From Rhodobiaceae bacterium (GTDB lineage: Bacteria; Pseudomonadota; Alphaproteobacteria; RS24): a stretch of DNA of 7,863 nt. Numbering within the stretch: position 1 is the stretch's first letter; every line of letters begins with the position of its first letter. The stretch lies in the NCBI GenBank assembly GCA_002689195.1, contig NZFC01000003.1, positions 1-7,863 of the forward strand, read 5' to 3'. The translations under genes were made by a program, and so were the position numbers. The notes beneath the pieces are model-generated. The model saw only the letters and a list, made by a program, of their open reading frames with translations. It did not search any database and was not told the DNA's origin. Shown here one piece after another: positions 1 to 6,553 of this stretch.

Positions 1-2
1 TG

Positions 3-866
3 GCGGCGGCGTGCCCCCGACGCCTGGGTGGAGGGGGGGGGGACCAGGCGCCTGCCGATCAGCCGCGGCGTCTCGACAAGCTGGATAGTTTGCGGACAAA
101 CCGGCGCGAAGTGGTGGCGCGCTCGACAACACAAGCGGCCTATATCAAGGCGCTTTTGACCAGCGAGCTGGTGGTCGGCACGGGGCCTGCGGGAACCGGC
201 AAAACCTATCTGGCGGTCGCGGCTGCCGCGGCCATGCTGGTCGAGGGGCGCGTCGACCGGATTATTCTGTCGCGCCCTGCGGTCGAGGCTGGCGAGAGCC
301 TGGGCTTTCTGCCCGGCGATATGCGCGACAAGGTCGACCCTTATTTGCGCCCGCTTTACGACGCGCTTTATGACATGCTGCCCGGCCCGCAAGTGACGCG
401 GTCGCTGGAGAGCGGCGAAATAGAAATCGCGCCACTGGCCTTTATGCGCGGGCGCACGCTGTCAAATGCGTTTGTCATTTTGGACGAGGCGCAAAATGCC
501 ACGCCAATGCAAATGAAGATGTTTTTGACCCGCATGGGCGAAAATTCGCGCATGGTCATTACCGGCGACCCCAGCCAGGTCGACCTGCCGTTTGGCGCGA
601 AATCGGGCTTGAAGGACGCGCTGGAAATTCTGCCGAAAATTCGCGGTGTCGACATTACCCAATTTGGCGAGGAAGACGTTGTGCGCCACGATCTGGTCAC
701 GCGGATTGTTAAGGCCTATAATAAGCGCGATGCGACATTGCCCCAACGCACAGCCGGTAAATCGTCTAGAAAGCGCGCGGCCGAGCCTAAAAACCCGTCA
801 TTGCTCGATGATGCAAAACATAATGATGATGCGGATAATGCCGACCAAGAAAATGAGCAAAAATAA
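3..866 (+). CDS. phoH: PhoH-family ATPase (YbeZ/PhoL type), 5' end outside the window
   Basis: A P-loop NTPase of the PhoH family, cytoplasmic, related to superfamily 1 helicase cores; in other bacteria it is encoded next to YbeY and linked to RNA or ribosome metabolism, though its exact role is unsettled. The frame is open from base 3, giving a 287-residue fragment. Visible motifs are Walker A GPAGTGKT (fragment residues 61-68), the family segment [17 protein letters not shown], Walker [10 protein letters not shown] (about 158-166) and [10 protein letters not shown] (about 187-196). A TTG at 90 could be read as a start, but the frame continues upstream without a stop and full-length family members are usually about 320-350 residues, so I infer that some 40-60 N-terminal residues lie outside the window. 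The N-terminal linker is Gly/Pro-rich and contains a run of ten G (33-42). The C-terminal 35 or so residues are a charged, Asn/Asp-rich tail, probably disordered. The TAA overlaps the ybeY ATG by one base (TAATG). Confidence 0.95.
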   Translation, partial: AAACPRRLGGGGGDQAPADQPRRLDKLDSLRTNRREVVARSTTQAAYIKALLTSELVVGTGPAGTGKTYLAVAAAAAMLVEGRVDRIILSRPAVEAGESLGFLPGDMRDKVDPYLRPLYDALYDMLPGPQVTRSLESGEIEIAPLAFMRGRTLSNAFVILDEAQNATPMQMKMFLTRMGENSRMVITGDPSQVDLPFGAKSGLKDALEILPKIRGVDITQFGEEDVVRHDLVTRIVKAYNKRDATLPQRTAGKSSRKRAAEPKNPSLLDDAKHNDDADNADQENEQK

Positions 867-1504
867 TGGCTAATGTGTCCCCCGCCGGCCTGCCGGAAGG
901 TCTACCAGACGGACAAGACGAACCGGAGCCTGACAGTCCGAACCCTGACAGTCTGGATAAAGATCGACGTGGTGCGTCCGCAGGCTTCGGCATCGATATT
1001 CAATGCGACGACGCCCGCTGGCAGCCTTATCTCGGTTTGGTCGAAGCGCGACTTGGCGCGCTGGCCCACACCCTCGCACTACCAGCGCATGGGGAGGTGA
1101 GCGTAAAGCTCACCGATGACCGGCAAATCAGCGACTTGAACAGCGGCTTTCGGGGCAAATCCGGGGCCACCAATGTGTTGTCATTTCCGGCGCAGGATTT
1201 CACTGCACCGGCTGAGCAGAATATTTTTCCCGACATAGCGTTTTCGCTGGGCGATATTGTGCTGGCCTTCGACACGCTGGCTTGCGAGGCCGGGGCCGCC
1301 GACAAGGATTTTGCCGACCATTTGACGCATTTGCTGGTTCACGGGCTGTTGCATCTTTTGGGTTATGACCATCAAAACGATGCCGATGCCGTGCAGATGG
1401 AGGCGCGAGAAATCGTCTTGCTGGCGGGCGTCGGGGTGGACGACCCCTATGGCGCGGCCAGTGCCGAAACCGGAAAGGGCGAAACCGGAAGGGATAAGCG
1501 ATGA
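866..1504 (+). CDS. ybeY: Endoribonuclease YbeY / 16S rRNA maturation factor
   Basis: YbeY is a zinc-dependent single-strand endoribonuclease that acts in 16S rRNA 3' maturation and late 30S quality control. The UPF0054 signature is complete: HGLLHLLGYDH supplies the three zinc-binding histidines (H159, H163, H169), and the upstream conserved stretch LNSGFRGKSGATNVLSFP is at 91-108. At 212 residues the protein is longer than the usual 150-170. The excess is an acidic, Pro/Asp/Glu-rich N-terminal extension of about 40 residues and a short Gly/Lys/Arg tail. I see no in-frame ATG between the start and the conserved core, and the only in-frame GTG is codon 4, so the extension is probably real. 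No clear Shine-Dalgarno precedes the ATG, so translation is likely coupled to phoH through the TAATG junction. The stop overlaps the corC start (ATGA). Both termini contain a 15-bp imperfect tandem repeat (see findings). Confidence 0.96.
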   Translation: MANVSPAGLPEGLPDGQDEPEPDSPNPDSLDKDRRGASAGFGIDIQCDDARWQPYLGLVEARLGALAHTLALPAHGEVSVKLTDDRQISDLNSGFRGKSGATNVLSFPAQDFTAPAEQNIFPDIAFSLGDIVLAFDTLACEAGAADKDFADHLTHLLVHGLLHLLGYDHQNDADAVQMEAREIVLLAGVGVDDPYGAASAETGKGETGRDKR

Positions 1505-2382
1505 GCGATCTGACACATGCCAATTCGGAAGAGACATTTTTATCCCGCCTGTGGCGGCGGGTGCGCGGTGTGTCCGAGCCGAATTTGCGCGAAAGCATTG
1601 AAGACGCGCTGGACGAGACGGAAGAAGAAGGCACCGAGTTTTCTCTGGAAGAACGCCACATGCTCCGCAATCTGCTTGGCTTCCGCGATGTGCGTGTCGA
1701 CGATGTGATGGTGCCGCGCGCCGATATCAGCGCCATTGATCTGGCGACCTTTGGCGATGATGTGCTTGCGGTTTTTGTCGATAGCGGTCATTCGCGCCTG
1801 CCGGTCTATCGCGAAACGCTCGACAGTCCGGTCGGCATGTTGCATCTGAAAGATGTGATTGCCGCGCGCCGCGAACGCGCCAAAGCTGCCGATATCGAAC
1901 CGATTATGCGCGATGTGCTTTTTGTGCCGCCCTCCATGCCAGCGCTTGACCTGCTGCTCAAAATGCAGGCCACGCGCACGCATCTGGCGCTGGTGATTGA
2001 TGAATATGGCGGCACGGACGGGCTGGTGACAATCGAGGATTTGATCGAGGAAATTGTCGGCGACATTGAAGACGAGCATGACGATGTTGGCACCGCGCCG
2101 CTGCGCCAGACGGGGCCGGGCGTGTGGCGCGCGTCGGCACGGGTGTCGCTGGAGACGCTGGAAGATATGCTCGGCAATTCGGTGTTTGATGAAACCGTGT
2201 TCGAAGATATCGACACGCTGGGCGGGCTGGTTTTTGCCATTGCTGGCCGCGTGCCCCAGCGCGGCGAAATTATCAGCCATCAGCTACCCGACGGGCCGCC
2301 GGTTGAGTTTGTCATTCGTGACGCTGACCCGCGGCGCATCAAATCCCTCGACATTAAGCTGATGGCTATAACTCAAACATGA
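1501..2382 (+). CDS. corC: CBS-domain CorC/TlyC (hemolysin-like) family protein
   Basis: A 293-residue protein, the same size as E. coli CorC (YbeX). An N-terminal helical segment with acidic patches (1-60) is followed by two CBS domains (about 65-190), marked by DVMVPRADI near 68-76, HSRLPVY at 97-103 and DEYGGTDGLVT at 167-177, and then by the C-terminal CorC_HlyC transporter-associated domain (about 205-288). The DUF21 membrane domain found in longer relatives is absent, so this form is expected to be soluble and cytoplasmic or membrane-peripheral. Family members are linked to magnesium/cobalt efflux and nucleotide binding, and recent work ties YbeX to ribosome metabolism. The 'hemolysin' label is historical, and the substrate cannot be read from sequence. 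The start overlaps the ybeY stop (ATGA), and a good Shine-Dalgarno (GGAAGGG, 1487-1493) lies 7 bases upstream. The stop overlaps the lnt start in the same way. Confidence 0.92.
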   Translation: MSDLTHANSEETFLSRLWRRVRGVSEPNLRESIEDALDETEEEGTEFSLEERHMLRNLLGFRDVRVDDVMVPRADISAIDLATFGDDVLAVFVDSGHSRLPVYRETLDSPVGMLHLKDVIAARRERAKAADIEPIMRDVLFVPPSMPALDLLLKMQATRTHLALVIDEYGGTDGLVTIEDLIEEIVGDIEDEHDDVGTAPLRQTGPGVWRASARVSLETLEDMLGNSVFDETVFEDIDTLGGLVFAIAGRVPQRGEIISHQLPDGPPVEFVIRDADPRRIKSLDIKLMAITQT

Positions 2383-3971
2383 CGACCGCGTTCCGCGAAG
2401 CCTGCTTGCGCCATCCCGCAGTGGTCGTTTTCGCCGCCGGTTTGCTGGTGCCGCTGGCTTACGCGCCATGGCGCTTGTTTTTCATATTTTTTCTCGCCTA
2501 TGCGGTTTTTTTTAGCCTGGCGTGGCGCGCGCACCGACACGGTGGCCGGTTGTTTCTTCTTGGTTGGGCGTTTGCCTTTGGGCAGTTGCTAAGCGGCCTT
2601 TATTGGCTGGGCCATGCTTTTTTGGTCGATGCCGAGCAGTTTCTCTGGCTCCTGCCGTTTGCCGTCACGCTATTACCAGCGGGCTTGGCGCTTTTCGCTG
2701 GCGCCTCGGTCTGGCTGTGGGGGAAGGTGTGGGGGGCGGTGTGCCGCCACCGCGACCTCGCGGCGCATCCTTTAGCCGGCAGATTGACCGGTAAAATGGC
2801 GGCTTTTTTATTATTGGCCTTTTTCTGGTCCGCCGGTGAGGTGGCGCGCAGCCACCTTCTGACCGGTTTTCCGTGGAACCTGCCAGCGATGGTTTTCGGC
2901 AGCTGGGTCTATGCTGCCCAACCAATTGCTTGGGTCGGCATTCATGGGCTGGGACTTATGGCGCTCATTGTCGCCGCGCTCATTGCTTACCCTGCATGGC
3001 GGGTGCGTCTGGCGGGCCTTCTTCTTATTGTAGCGGTGTTTGGGCTGGGCGCGGCGCGGGTCGCGGTGCTGGAAACCACAGCCGCTGCGACCGGCGAACC
3101 GGTTTTGTTGGTTCAGCCAAATATAAACCAGAAGGAAAAATGGGATCCGGCGCGCCAAGCCGATGTCATCGCGGCCATGTTCGCGCAAACCGCGCGCGCT
3201 GTTGGCGCACATCCTGAGGCGCGCCTTGTCGTGTGGCCGGAAGCCGCTTTGCCGCTCTATTTAGATGAAGGCACGGCGTTCACCGACCGGTTGCGCGCCA
3301 GCGTGCCACCGCAGACGATTTTGTTAACCGGCGCAGTCCGGCGTCAGGTTAATGGCGGCGCGATAAATTATTTCAACAGCGTGATGGTGTGGTCGGGCAG
3401 CGGCACGCTGATTGCGCGGCGCGACAAGACGCATCTTGTCCCGTTTGGCGAATATCTGCCCTTGCAAAACCTGCTTGAAGCAATGGGCTTTCGCCAGTTG
3501 ACGCAAATGCGTGGTGGCTATACGCCCGGCCATGACACCTCACCGATTGCCCTGCCCGATGGTCGGCGCTTGCATCCGCTCATCTGCTATGAGGCGATTT
3601 TTCCCTATCGCGCGCGCACCAGCCCACGCCCCGACATGCTTGTCAATCTAACCAATGATGGCTGGTTCGGGCGCAGCGCCGGGCCGCACCAGCACCTCGG
3701 ATTGACGCGCTTGCGGGCGGTCGAACAGGGCTTGCCGCTGGTGCGGGTGGCAAACACCGGAATTTCGGTCATGGTCGACGCGCTTGGGCGGCCCATGGCG
3801 CGTATCGAACTGGACACGCGCGGGGCGATTGCCGTGCCCTTGCCCGCGGCGCTGCCGCCAACGGGTTTTTCCGTCTTCGGCCATGTGCCTTTCGCGATAT
3901 TTTGGTTTCTGGGCGTCGGTTTTTTATGTTTTTGGCGGGGCAGAAATAAATTGATACTGGGCGACCAGTGA
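2379..3971 (+). CDS. lnt: Apolipoprotein N-acyltransferase
   Basis: Inner-membrane enzyme that moves an acyl chain from phospholipid to the alpha-amino group of the N-terminal diacylglyceryl-cysteine of apolipoproteins, the last step of lipoprotein maturation in Gram-negative bacteria. The 530 residues comprise several hydrophobic helices (about 13-230), a periplasmic carbon-nitrogen hydrolase (nitrilase-like) domain starting near LVQPNINQKEKWDP (about 243) and a final transmembrane helix near 497-518. The catalytic triad is visible: E288 in VVWPEAALPLY, K350 in RRDKTHLVPFGEYLPL and C403 in LICYEAIFP. E358 in FGEY matches the second essential glutamate of the E. coli enzyme. The conserved TGFPWNL comes just before the third quarter of the membrane domain. 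ATGA overlap with corC and no own Shine-Dalgarno point to translational coupling. A run of eight T (2506-2513) lies within the first membrane segments, but the frame is intact. It is the last gene of the left operon, and no intrinsic terminator is seen after it. Confidence 0.97.
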   Translation: MTTAFREACLRHPAVVVFAAGLLVPLAYAPWRLFFIFFLAYAVFFSLAWRAHRHGGRLFLLGWAFAFGQLLSGLYWLGHAFLVDAEQFLWLLPFAVTLLPAGLALFAGASVWLWGKVWGAVCRHRDLAAHPLAGRLTGKMAAFLLLAFFWSAGEVARSHLLTGFPWNLPAMVFGSWVYAAQPIAWVGIHGLGLMALIVAALIAYPAWRVRLAGLLLIVAVFGLGAARVAVLETTAAATGEPVLLVQPNINQKEKWDPARQADVIAAMFAQTARAVGAHPEARLVVWPEAALPLYLDEGTAFTDRLRASVPPQTILLTGAVRRQVNGGAINYFNSVMVWSGSGTLIARRDKTHLVPFGEYLPLQNLLEAMGFRQLTQMRGGYTPGHDTSPIALPDGRRLHPLICYEAIFPYRARTSPRPDMLVNLTNDGWFGRSAGPHQHLGLTRLRAVEQGLPLVRVANTGISVMVDALGRPMARIELDTRGAIAVPLPAALPPTGFSVFGHVPFAIFWFLGVGFLCFWRGRNKLILGDQ

Positions 3972-3979
3972 CGCATAAT
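3951..3979 (+). promoter_or_regulatory. Putative sigma70-type promoter of the XRE regulator gene
   Basis: TTGATA (3951-3956) and CATAAT (3974-3979) are separated by exactly 17 bases, and each matches the consensus at five of six positions. The promoter overlaps the end of lnt. Transcription would start near 3985, giving a leader of about 27 bases before the ATG at 4012. The spacer holds the perfect inverted repeat ACTGG-GCGA-CCAGT. This is prediction from sequence only. Confidence 0.6.
3956..3969. repeat. Inverted repeat in the promoter spacer, possible operator
   Basis: ACTGG (3956-3960) and CCAGT (3965-3969) are perfect complements around GCGA. The repeat fills most of the spacer of the promoter at 3951-3979 and ends in the lnt stop codon. 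As DNA it could be an operator, for example for the XRE protein itself. As RNA it would be a 5-bp stem with a GNRA-type loop at the end of the lnt message. No T-run follows, so it is not a standard terminator. Confidence 0.4.
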
Positions 3980-4011
3980 CCGGGGTTCTAAAACAATAAA
4001 AACGAAGAAAA

Positions 4012-4425
4012 ATGCCTCGCAAAAGTAATTCTGAATTAGATACCTATATTGGTGCCCGCCTGCATATGCGGCGATTGATGCTGGGAATGAGCCAAGAAGC
4101 ACTGGGTGAAAAACTGTCCCTGATATTTCAGCAGATCCAGAAATATGAAAAAGGAACCAATCGGGTGTCGGCCAGCCGCCTTTACGAATTGGCACAAGCG
4201 CTTGACGTGCCGGTGCAATATTTTTTTGACGGCGTATCGGCCGAGGATGAGGCGGTGCTGCACGAAGCCATTGCCGAAGACGCCCATTTGTCGCCGTTTC
4301 TTGACTTTGTCTCCAGCGGTCAGGGCATCCAGTTGAACAGCGCTTTTTTGCAAATCGGGGACCGCAAAATGCGCCGCGATGTGCTGGCGATGATCGAGGG
4401 AATTGCGCGCGTCTCAGCAGACTAG
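4012..4425 (+). CDS. XRE-family transcriptional regulator (PraR/PhrR-like)
   Basis: A 137-residue DNA-binding protein. Residues 10-70 form a Cro/C1-type helix-turn-helix: IGARLHMRRLMLGMSQEALG is followed by the typical alphaproteobacterial recognition region FQQIQKYEKGTNRVSASRLY. The C-terminal part (about 75-137) is a small helical domain, with SSGQGIQLNSAFLQI at 105-119 as in the PraR/PhrR group. In rhizobia related proteins sit between lnt and metK and control quorum-sensing, biofilm, attachment or stress genes; that is family knowledge, and the targets here are unknown. The ATG is preceded by a weak GAAG-type Shine-Dalgarno (4004-4007). The 40-base gap after lnt carries a convincing promoter with an inverted repeat in it, so independent transcription and possibly autoregulation are inferred. 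The A+T-richer start of the gene differs slightly from its neighbours, but nothing suggests recent transfer. Confidence 0.9.
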   Translation: MPRKSNSELDTYIGARLHMRRLMLGMSQEALGEKLSLIFQQIQKYEKGTNRVSASRLYELAQALDVPVQYFFDGVSAEDEAVLHEAIAEDAHLSPFLDFVSSGQGIQLNSAFLQIGDRKMRRDVLAMIEGIARVSAD

Positions 4426-4440
4426 GCTGGGCATTTTCGC

Positions 4441-4471
4441 TTGACGCTGTCGCGCCTTGTTGGTCTATATA
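4441..4471 (+). promoter_or_regulatory. Putative metK promoter
   Basis: TTGACG (4441-4446; CTTGAC if counted from 4440) is followed by TCTATATA (4464-4471). The spacing is 17-19 bases depending on how the -10 is aligned. This resembles the CTTGAC...CTATAT form common in alphaproteobacterial housekeeping promoters. The start point would be near 4477, leaving a leader of only about 24 bases with a purine-rich Shine-Dalgarno (AGAGAG, 4491-4496) before the ATG at 4501. Confidence 0.6.
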
Positions 4472-4500
4472 CCGCTCCTCAAGCGAACAAAGAGAGTGCC

Positions 4501-5664
4501 ATGTCCAGTGCCATGCCCGTTGAAAATTATGTTTTTACCAGTGAGTCTGTCTCGGAAGGCCACCCCGATAAGGTTTGCGACCGTATATCGGACGCTATTC
4601 TGGACGCTTTTCTCGCCCGCGAGCCGGAAGCGCGCGTGGCGGTTGAAACACTGACCACCACCAATTTGATTGTGCTGGCTGGCGAAGTGCGCCCCGCAGG
4701 TCTTGTTTCCAATGAAGAAATTGAAGAGATCGCGCGCGCCGCCGTGCGCGATATCGGTTATGAGCAGGACGGCTTTCACTGGCGCGATGCCGAGGTTCAG
4801 GTGCGTATTCACGGACAATCCGCGCATATTGCCCAAGGTGTTGACCAGGACGGCGCGGGCGATCAGGGCATTATGTTCGGTTATGCCTGCCGCGAAACGC
4901 CAGAGCTTATGCCCGCCCCGATCGCCTATTCGCACCGTATTTTGGCCGATATGGCCGAGGCGCGGCGCACGGGCAGTGTCGCTGGTTTCGGCCCCGACAG
5001 CAAAAGCCAGATTTCGCTGCGTTATGAAAATGGCCGGCCCGTGGCGGCCACTTCCGTTGTCGTCTCAACCCAGCACGATGCGGCGCTGTCGCAAGATAAT
5101 GTGCGCGGACTTGTGCGCCCATTTGTCGAAAATGTCCTGCCCGACGGCTGGATGTGCGACGACGACCAGTTTTTTGTGAACCCCACTGGCACGTTTGTTA
5201 TTGGCGGGCCCGATGGGGACGCCGGACTGACGGGGCGTAAAATCATTGTCGATACTTATGGCGGTGCCGCGCCGCATGGCGGCGGTGCGTTTTCGGGCAA
5301 AGACCCGACAAAGGTCGACCGTTCTGCGGCCTATGCCGCGCGCTATCTCGCCAAAAATGTGGTGGCGGCTGAGCTGGCCGAGCGCTGCACCATCCAGCTT
5401 TCCTATGCCATTGGCGTGGCGCGCCCGCTATCGGTTTATATCGACACGCATGGCACCAGCAAAGTCGACACCAACCGGCTTGCGGAGGTGTTGCAGGCGG
5501 AAATGGATTTGAGCCCGCGCGGTATTCGTGAACATCTGGGCCTGAACCGCCCGATCTACGCGCGCACGGCGGCCTACGGGCATTTTGGCCGGACGCCGGA
5601 AGATGATGGCGGTTTCTCCTGGGAGCGTACCGACCTCGTCGACGCCATTAGCAACGCGCTCTAG
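4501..5664 (+). CDS. metK: S-adenosylmethionine synthetase
   Basis: Makes S-adenosylmethionine from methionine and ATP, releasing phosphate and pyrophosphate; cytoplasmic, a tetramer in the family. The 387 residues match the usual length (E. coli 384). Motifs are [14 protein letters not shown] (14-27; H21 corresponds to the catalytic His of the family), [12 protein letters not shown] (118-129, first signature), [13 protein letters not shown] (235-247) and [14 protein letters not shown] (260-273, second signature with K267, K271 and D273). I chose the ATG at 4501 because the conserved N-terminus begins right after it and a Shine-Dalgarno lies upstream. An in-frame TTG at 4441 would add 20 residues, but it coincides with the -35 element. 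The leader is too short for a SAM riboswitch. trmB follows after 3 bases, so SAM production and a SAM-dependent enzyme share a transcript. Confidence 0.98.
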   Translation: MSSAMPVENYVFTSESVSEGHPDKVCDRISDAILDAFLAREPEARVAVETLTTTNLIVLAGEVRPAGLVSNEEIEEIARAAVRDIGYEQDGFHWRDAEVQVRIHGQSAHIAQGVDQDGAGDQGIMFGYACRETPELMPAPIAYSHRILADMAEARRTGSVAGFGPDSKSQISLRYENGRPVAATSVVVSTQHDAALSQDNVRGLVRPFVENVLPDGWMCDDDQFFVNPTGTFVIGGPDGDAGLTGRKIIVDTYGGAAPHGGGAFSGKDPTKVDRSAAYAARYLAKNVVAAELAERCTIQLSYAIGVARPLSVYIDTHGTSKVDTNRLAEVLQAEMDLSPRGIREHLGLNRPIYARTAAYGHFGRTPEDDGGFSWERTDLVDAISNAL

Positions 5665-5667
5665 CCA

Positions 5668-6408
5668 GTGCCGACGGACAAAAAAAGTCCTGAACCACCC
5701 CATAACCGTCGCCTGATTTACGGACGCCGACAGGGACACCGCCTGCACGCTGCGCCTGCCCGACGCGTCTCCGAAATGTTGCCCGAATTTGAGCCGGAAC
5801 TTTCTGCTTCTGATTTCAAAGGCTGGTTTGGCGCGCGCGCGCCGGTAGCTGGCTTTGATGCTTACACGCTGGAAATCGGCTTTGGCGGGGGCGAACATTT
5901 GGCGGCGTGCGCCAAGGCCGCGCCGCAGACCGGATTTATCGGTTGCGAACCCTTCATTAACGGCGTGGCAAAATTGCTGGGTTATATCGAGGCCGAGGGT
6001 TTGGAAAATCTGTGCGTGCATCATGGCGATGCCCGCGATGTTATGGCGGCTATGCCTGCTGCCGCGCTCGACCAGGCGTTTCTTTTATATCCCGACCCAT
6101 GGCCGAAAAAACGCCACCACAAGCGGCGTTTCGTTAATCAGGAAAATCTGGACAGCCTGTTTCGCGTGTTGGCTCCCAATGCCCGCTTGCTGGTGGCAAC
6201 GGATATTGCCGCTTATGCCGATTGGACGCTGGCCGAGATAAAACAGCATGGCGGGTTTGTCTGGCACGCGCAGTGCCGCGCCGACTGGCTGCGCGCGCCC
6301 AAACATTGGCCGGGCACGCGCTATGAGCAAAAGGCGCGTGCTGCGAGACGCGTGCCGCATTATCTGGAATTTACCCGTCGTGAAGCGCCAGTGCCCGGCG
6401 CGCTCTGA
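5668..6408 (+). CDS. trmB: tRNA (guanine-N7-)-methyltransferase
   Basis: Methylates N7 of guanosine 46 in the variable loop of tRNAs using SAM. The protein has 246 residues. The family N-terminal motif YGRRQGHRL is at about 19-27. The SAM-binding loop LEIGFGGGEHL starts near residue 68, with C-E-P of the second strand (IGCEPFINGVAKLL) after it. The catalytic PDPWPKKRHHKRR lies at 142-154, and the C-terminal GTRYEQKA at 216-223. The start is a GTG three bases after the metK stop. The next ATG in frame lies beyond YGRRQGH, so the GTG is needed to keep the conserved N-terminus. No clear Shine-Dalgarno is present, so coupling to metK is likely. No terminator lies immediately after the gene; the hairpin at 6501-6535 is the first candidate. 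Confidence 0.96.
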   Translation: MPTDKKSPEPPHNRRLIYGRRQGHRLHAAPARRVSEMLPEFEPELSASDFKGWFGARAPVAGFDAYTLEIGFGGGEHLAACAKAAPQTGFIGCEPFINGVAKLLGYIEAEGLENLCVHHGDARDVMAAMPAAALDQAFLLYPDPWPKKRHHKRRFVNQENLDSLFRVLAPNARLLVATDIAAYADWTLAEIKQHGGFVWHAQCRADWLRAPKHWPGTRYEQKARAARRVPHYLEFTRREAPVPGAL

Positions 6409-6448
6409 TATAAGTGCTTTGGTATAAATGTCGGGATATAAATGCCTG
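6407..6448 (+). repeat. Three tandem 14-bp imperfect direct repeats
   Basis: GATATAAGTG (6407-6416), GGTATAAATG (6421-6430) and GATATAAATG (6435-6444) recur at exact 14-base intervals, each followed by four variable bases. The first copy starts inside the trmB stop codon, and the last ends just before the probable rimP promoter. They could be binding sites for a regulator or a simple tandem duplication. Confidence 0.6.
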
Positions 6449-6449
6449 C

Positions 6450-6477
6450 TTGCCTGAGCGGTTAAAATCGCTATATT
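6450..6477 (+). promoter_or_regulatory. Putative rimP-nusA promoter
   Basis: TTGCCT (6450-6455) and TATATT (6472-6477) are 16 bases apart; read in the alphaproteobacterial style this is CTTGCC and CTATAT. Transcription would start near 6484, about 135 bases before the rimP GTG, so that the hairpin at 6501-6535 falls inside the leader. Prediction only. Confidence 0.5.
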
Positions 6478-6500
6478 GCCCTCATCGCTGCTGCTTTTTT

Positions 6501-6535
6501 GGAAGTGGGTCGCTCTTCGGAGCCCCGCTTTTTTT
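6501..6535 (+). terminator. Intrinsic-terminator-like hairpin in the rimP leader (possible attenuator)
   Basis: AAGTGGG (6503-6509) pairs with CCCGCTT (6524-6530) with one G-U pair. After a two-base bulge (TC), GCTC (6512-6515) pairs with GAGC (6520-6523) around TTCG, giving the very stable C(UUCG)G tetraloop. Seven T (6529-6535) follow. This is the form of a strong rho-independent terminator. It may end the metK-trmB transcript. If the promoter at 6450-6477 is used, it would also act as an attenuator of rimP-nusA, which is plausible because NusA itself modulates termination. Confidence 0.8.
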
Positions 6536-6553
6536 AATGGCAAAAGCGGAAAA

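Noticed and set aside
90..92. TTG as the start of phoH
   Set aside because: The frame is open from base 3 with no stop before the TTG, and the family needs more N-terminal sequence. The true start is outside the window.
1540..2280. Minus-strand open frame of 246 codons
   Set aside because: Antisense to corC, rich in His/Gln/Arg as expected for the complement of a GC-rich gene, and with no domain.
4441..4443. TTG as the start of metK
   Set aside because: It coincides with the -35-like TTGACG. The ATG at 4501 has a Shine-Dalgarno, and the conserved N-terminus starts after it.
4426..4500. SAM riboswitch before metK
   Set aside because: The leader after the probable start point is about 24 bases and shows no stem-loop set of any SAM class that I can recognise.
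6385..6401. GCGCC/GGCGC inverted repeat at the end of trmB as a terminator
   Set aside because: A short stem inside coding sequence with no T-run after it.
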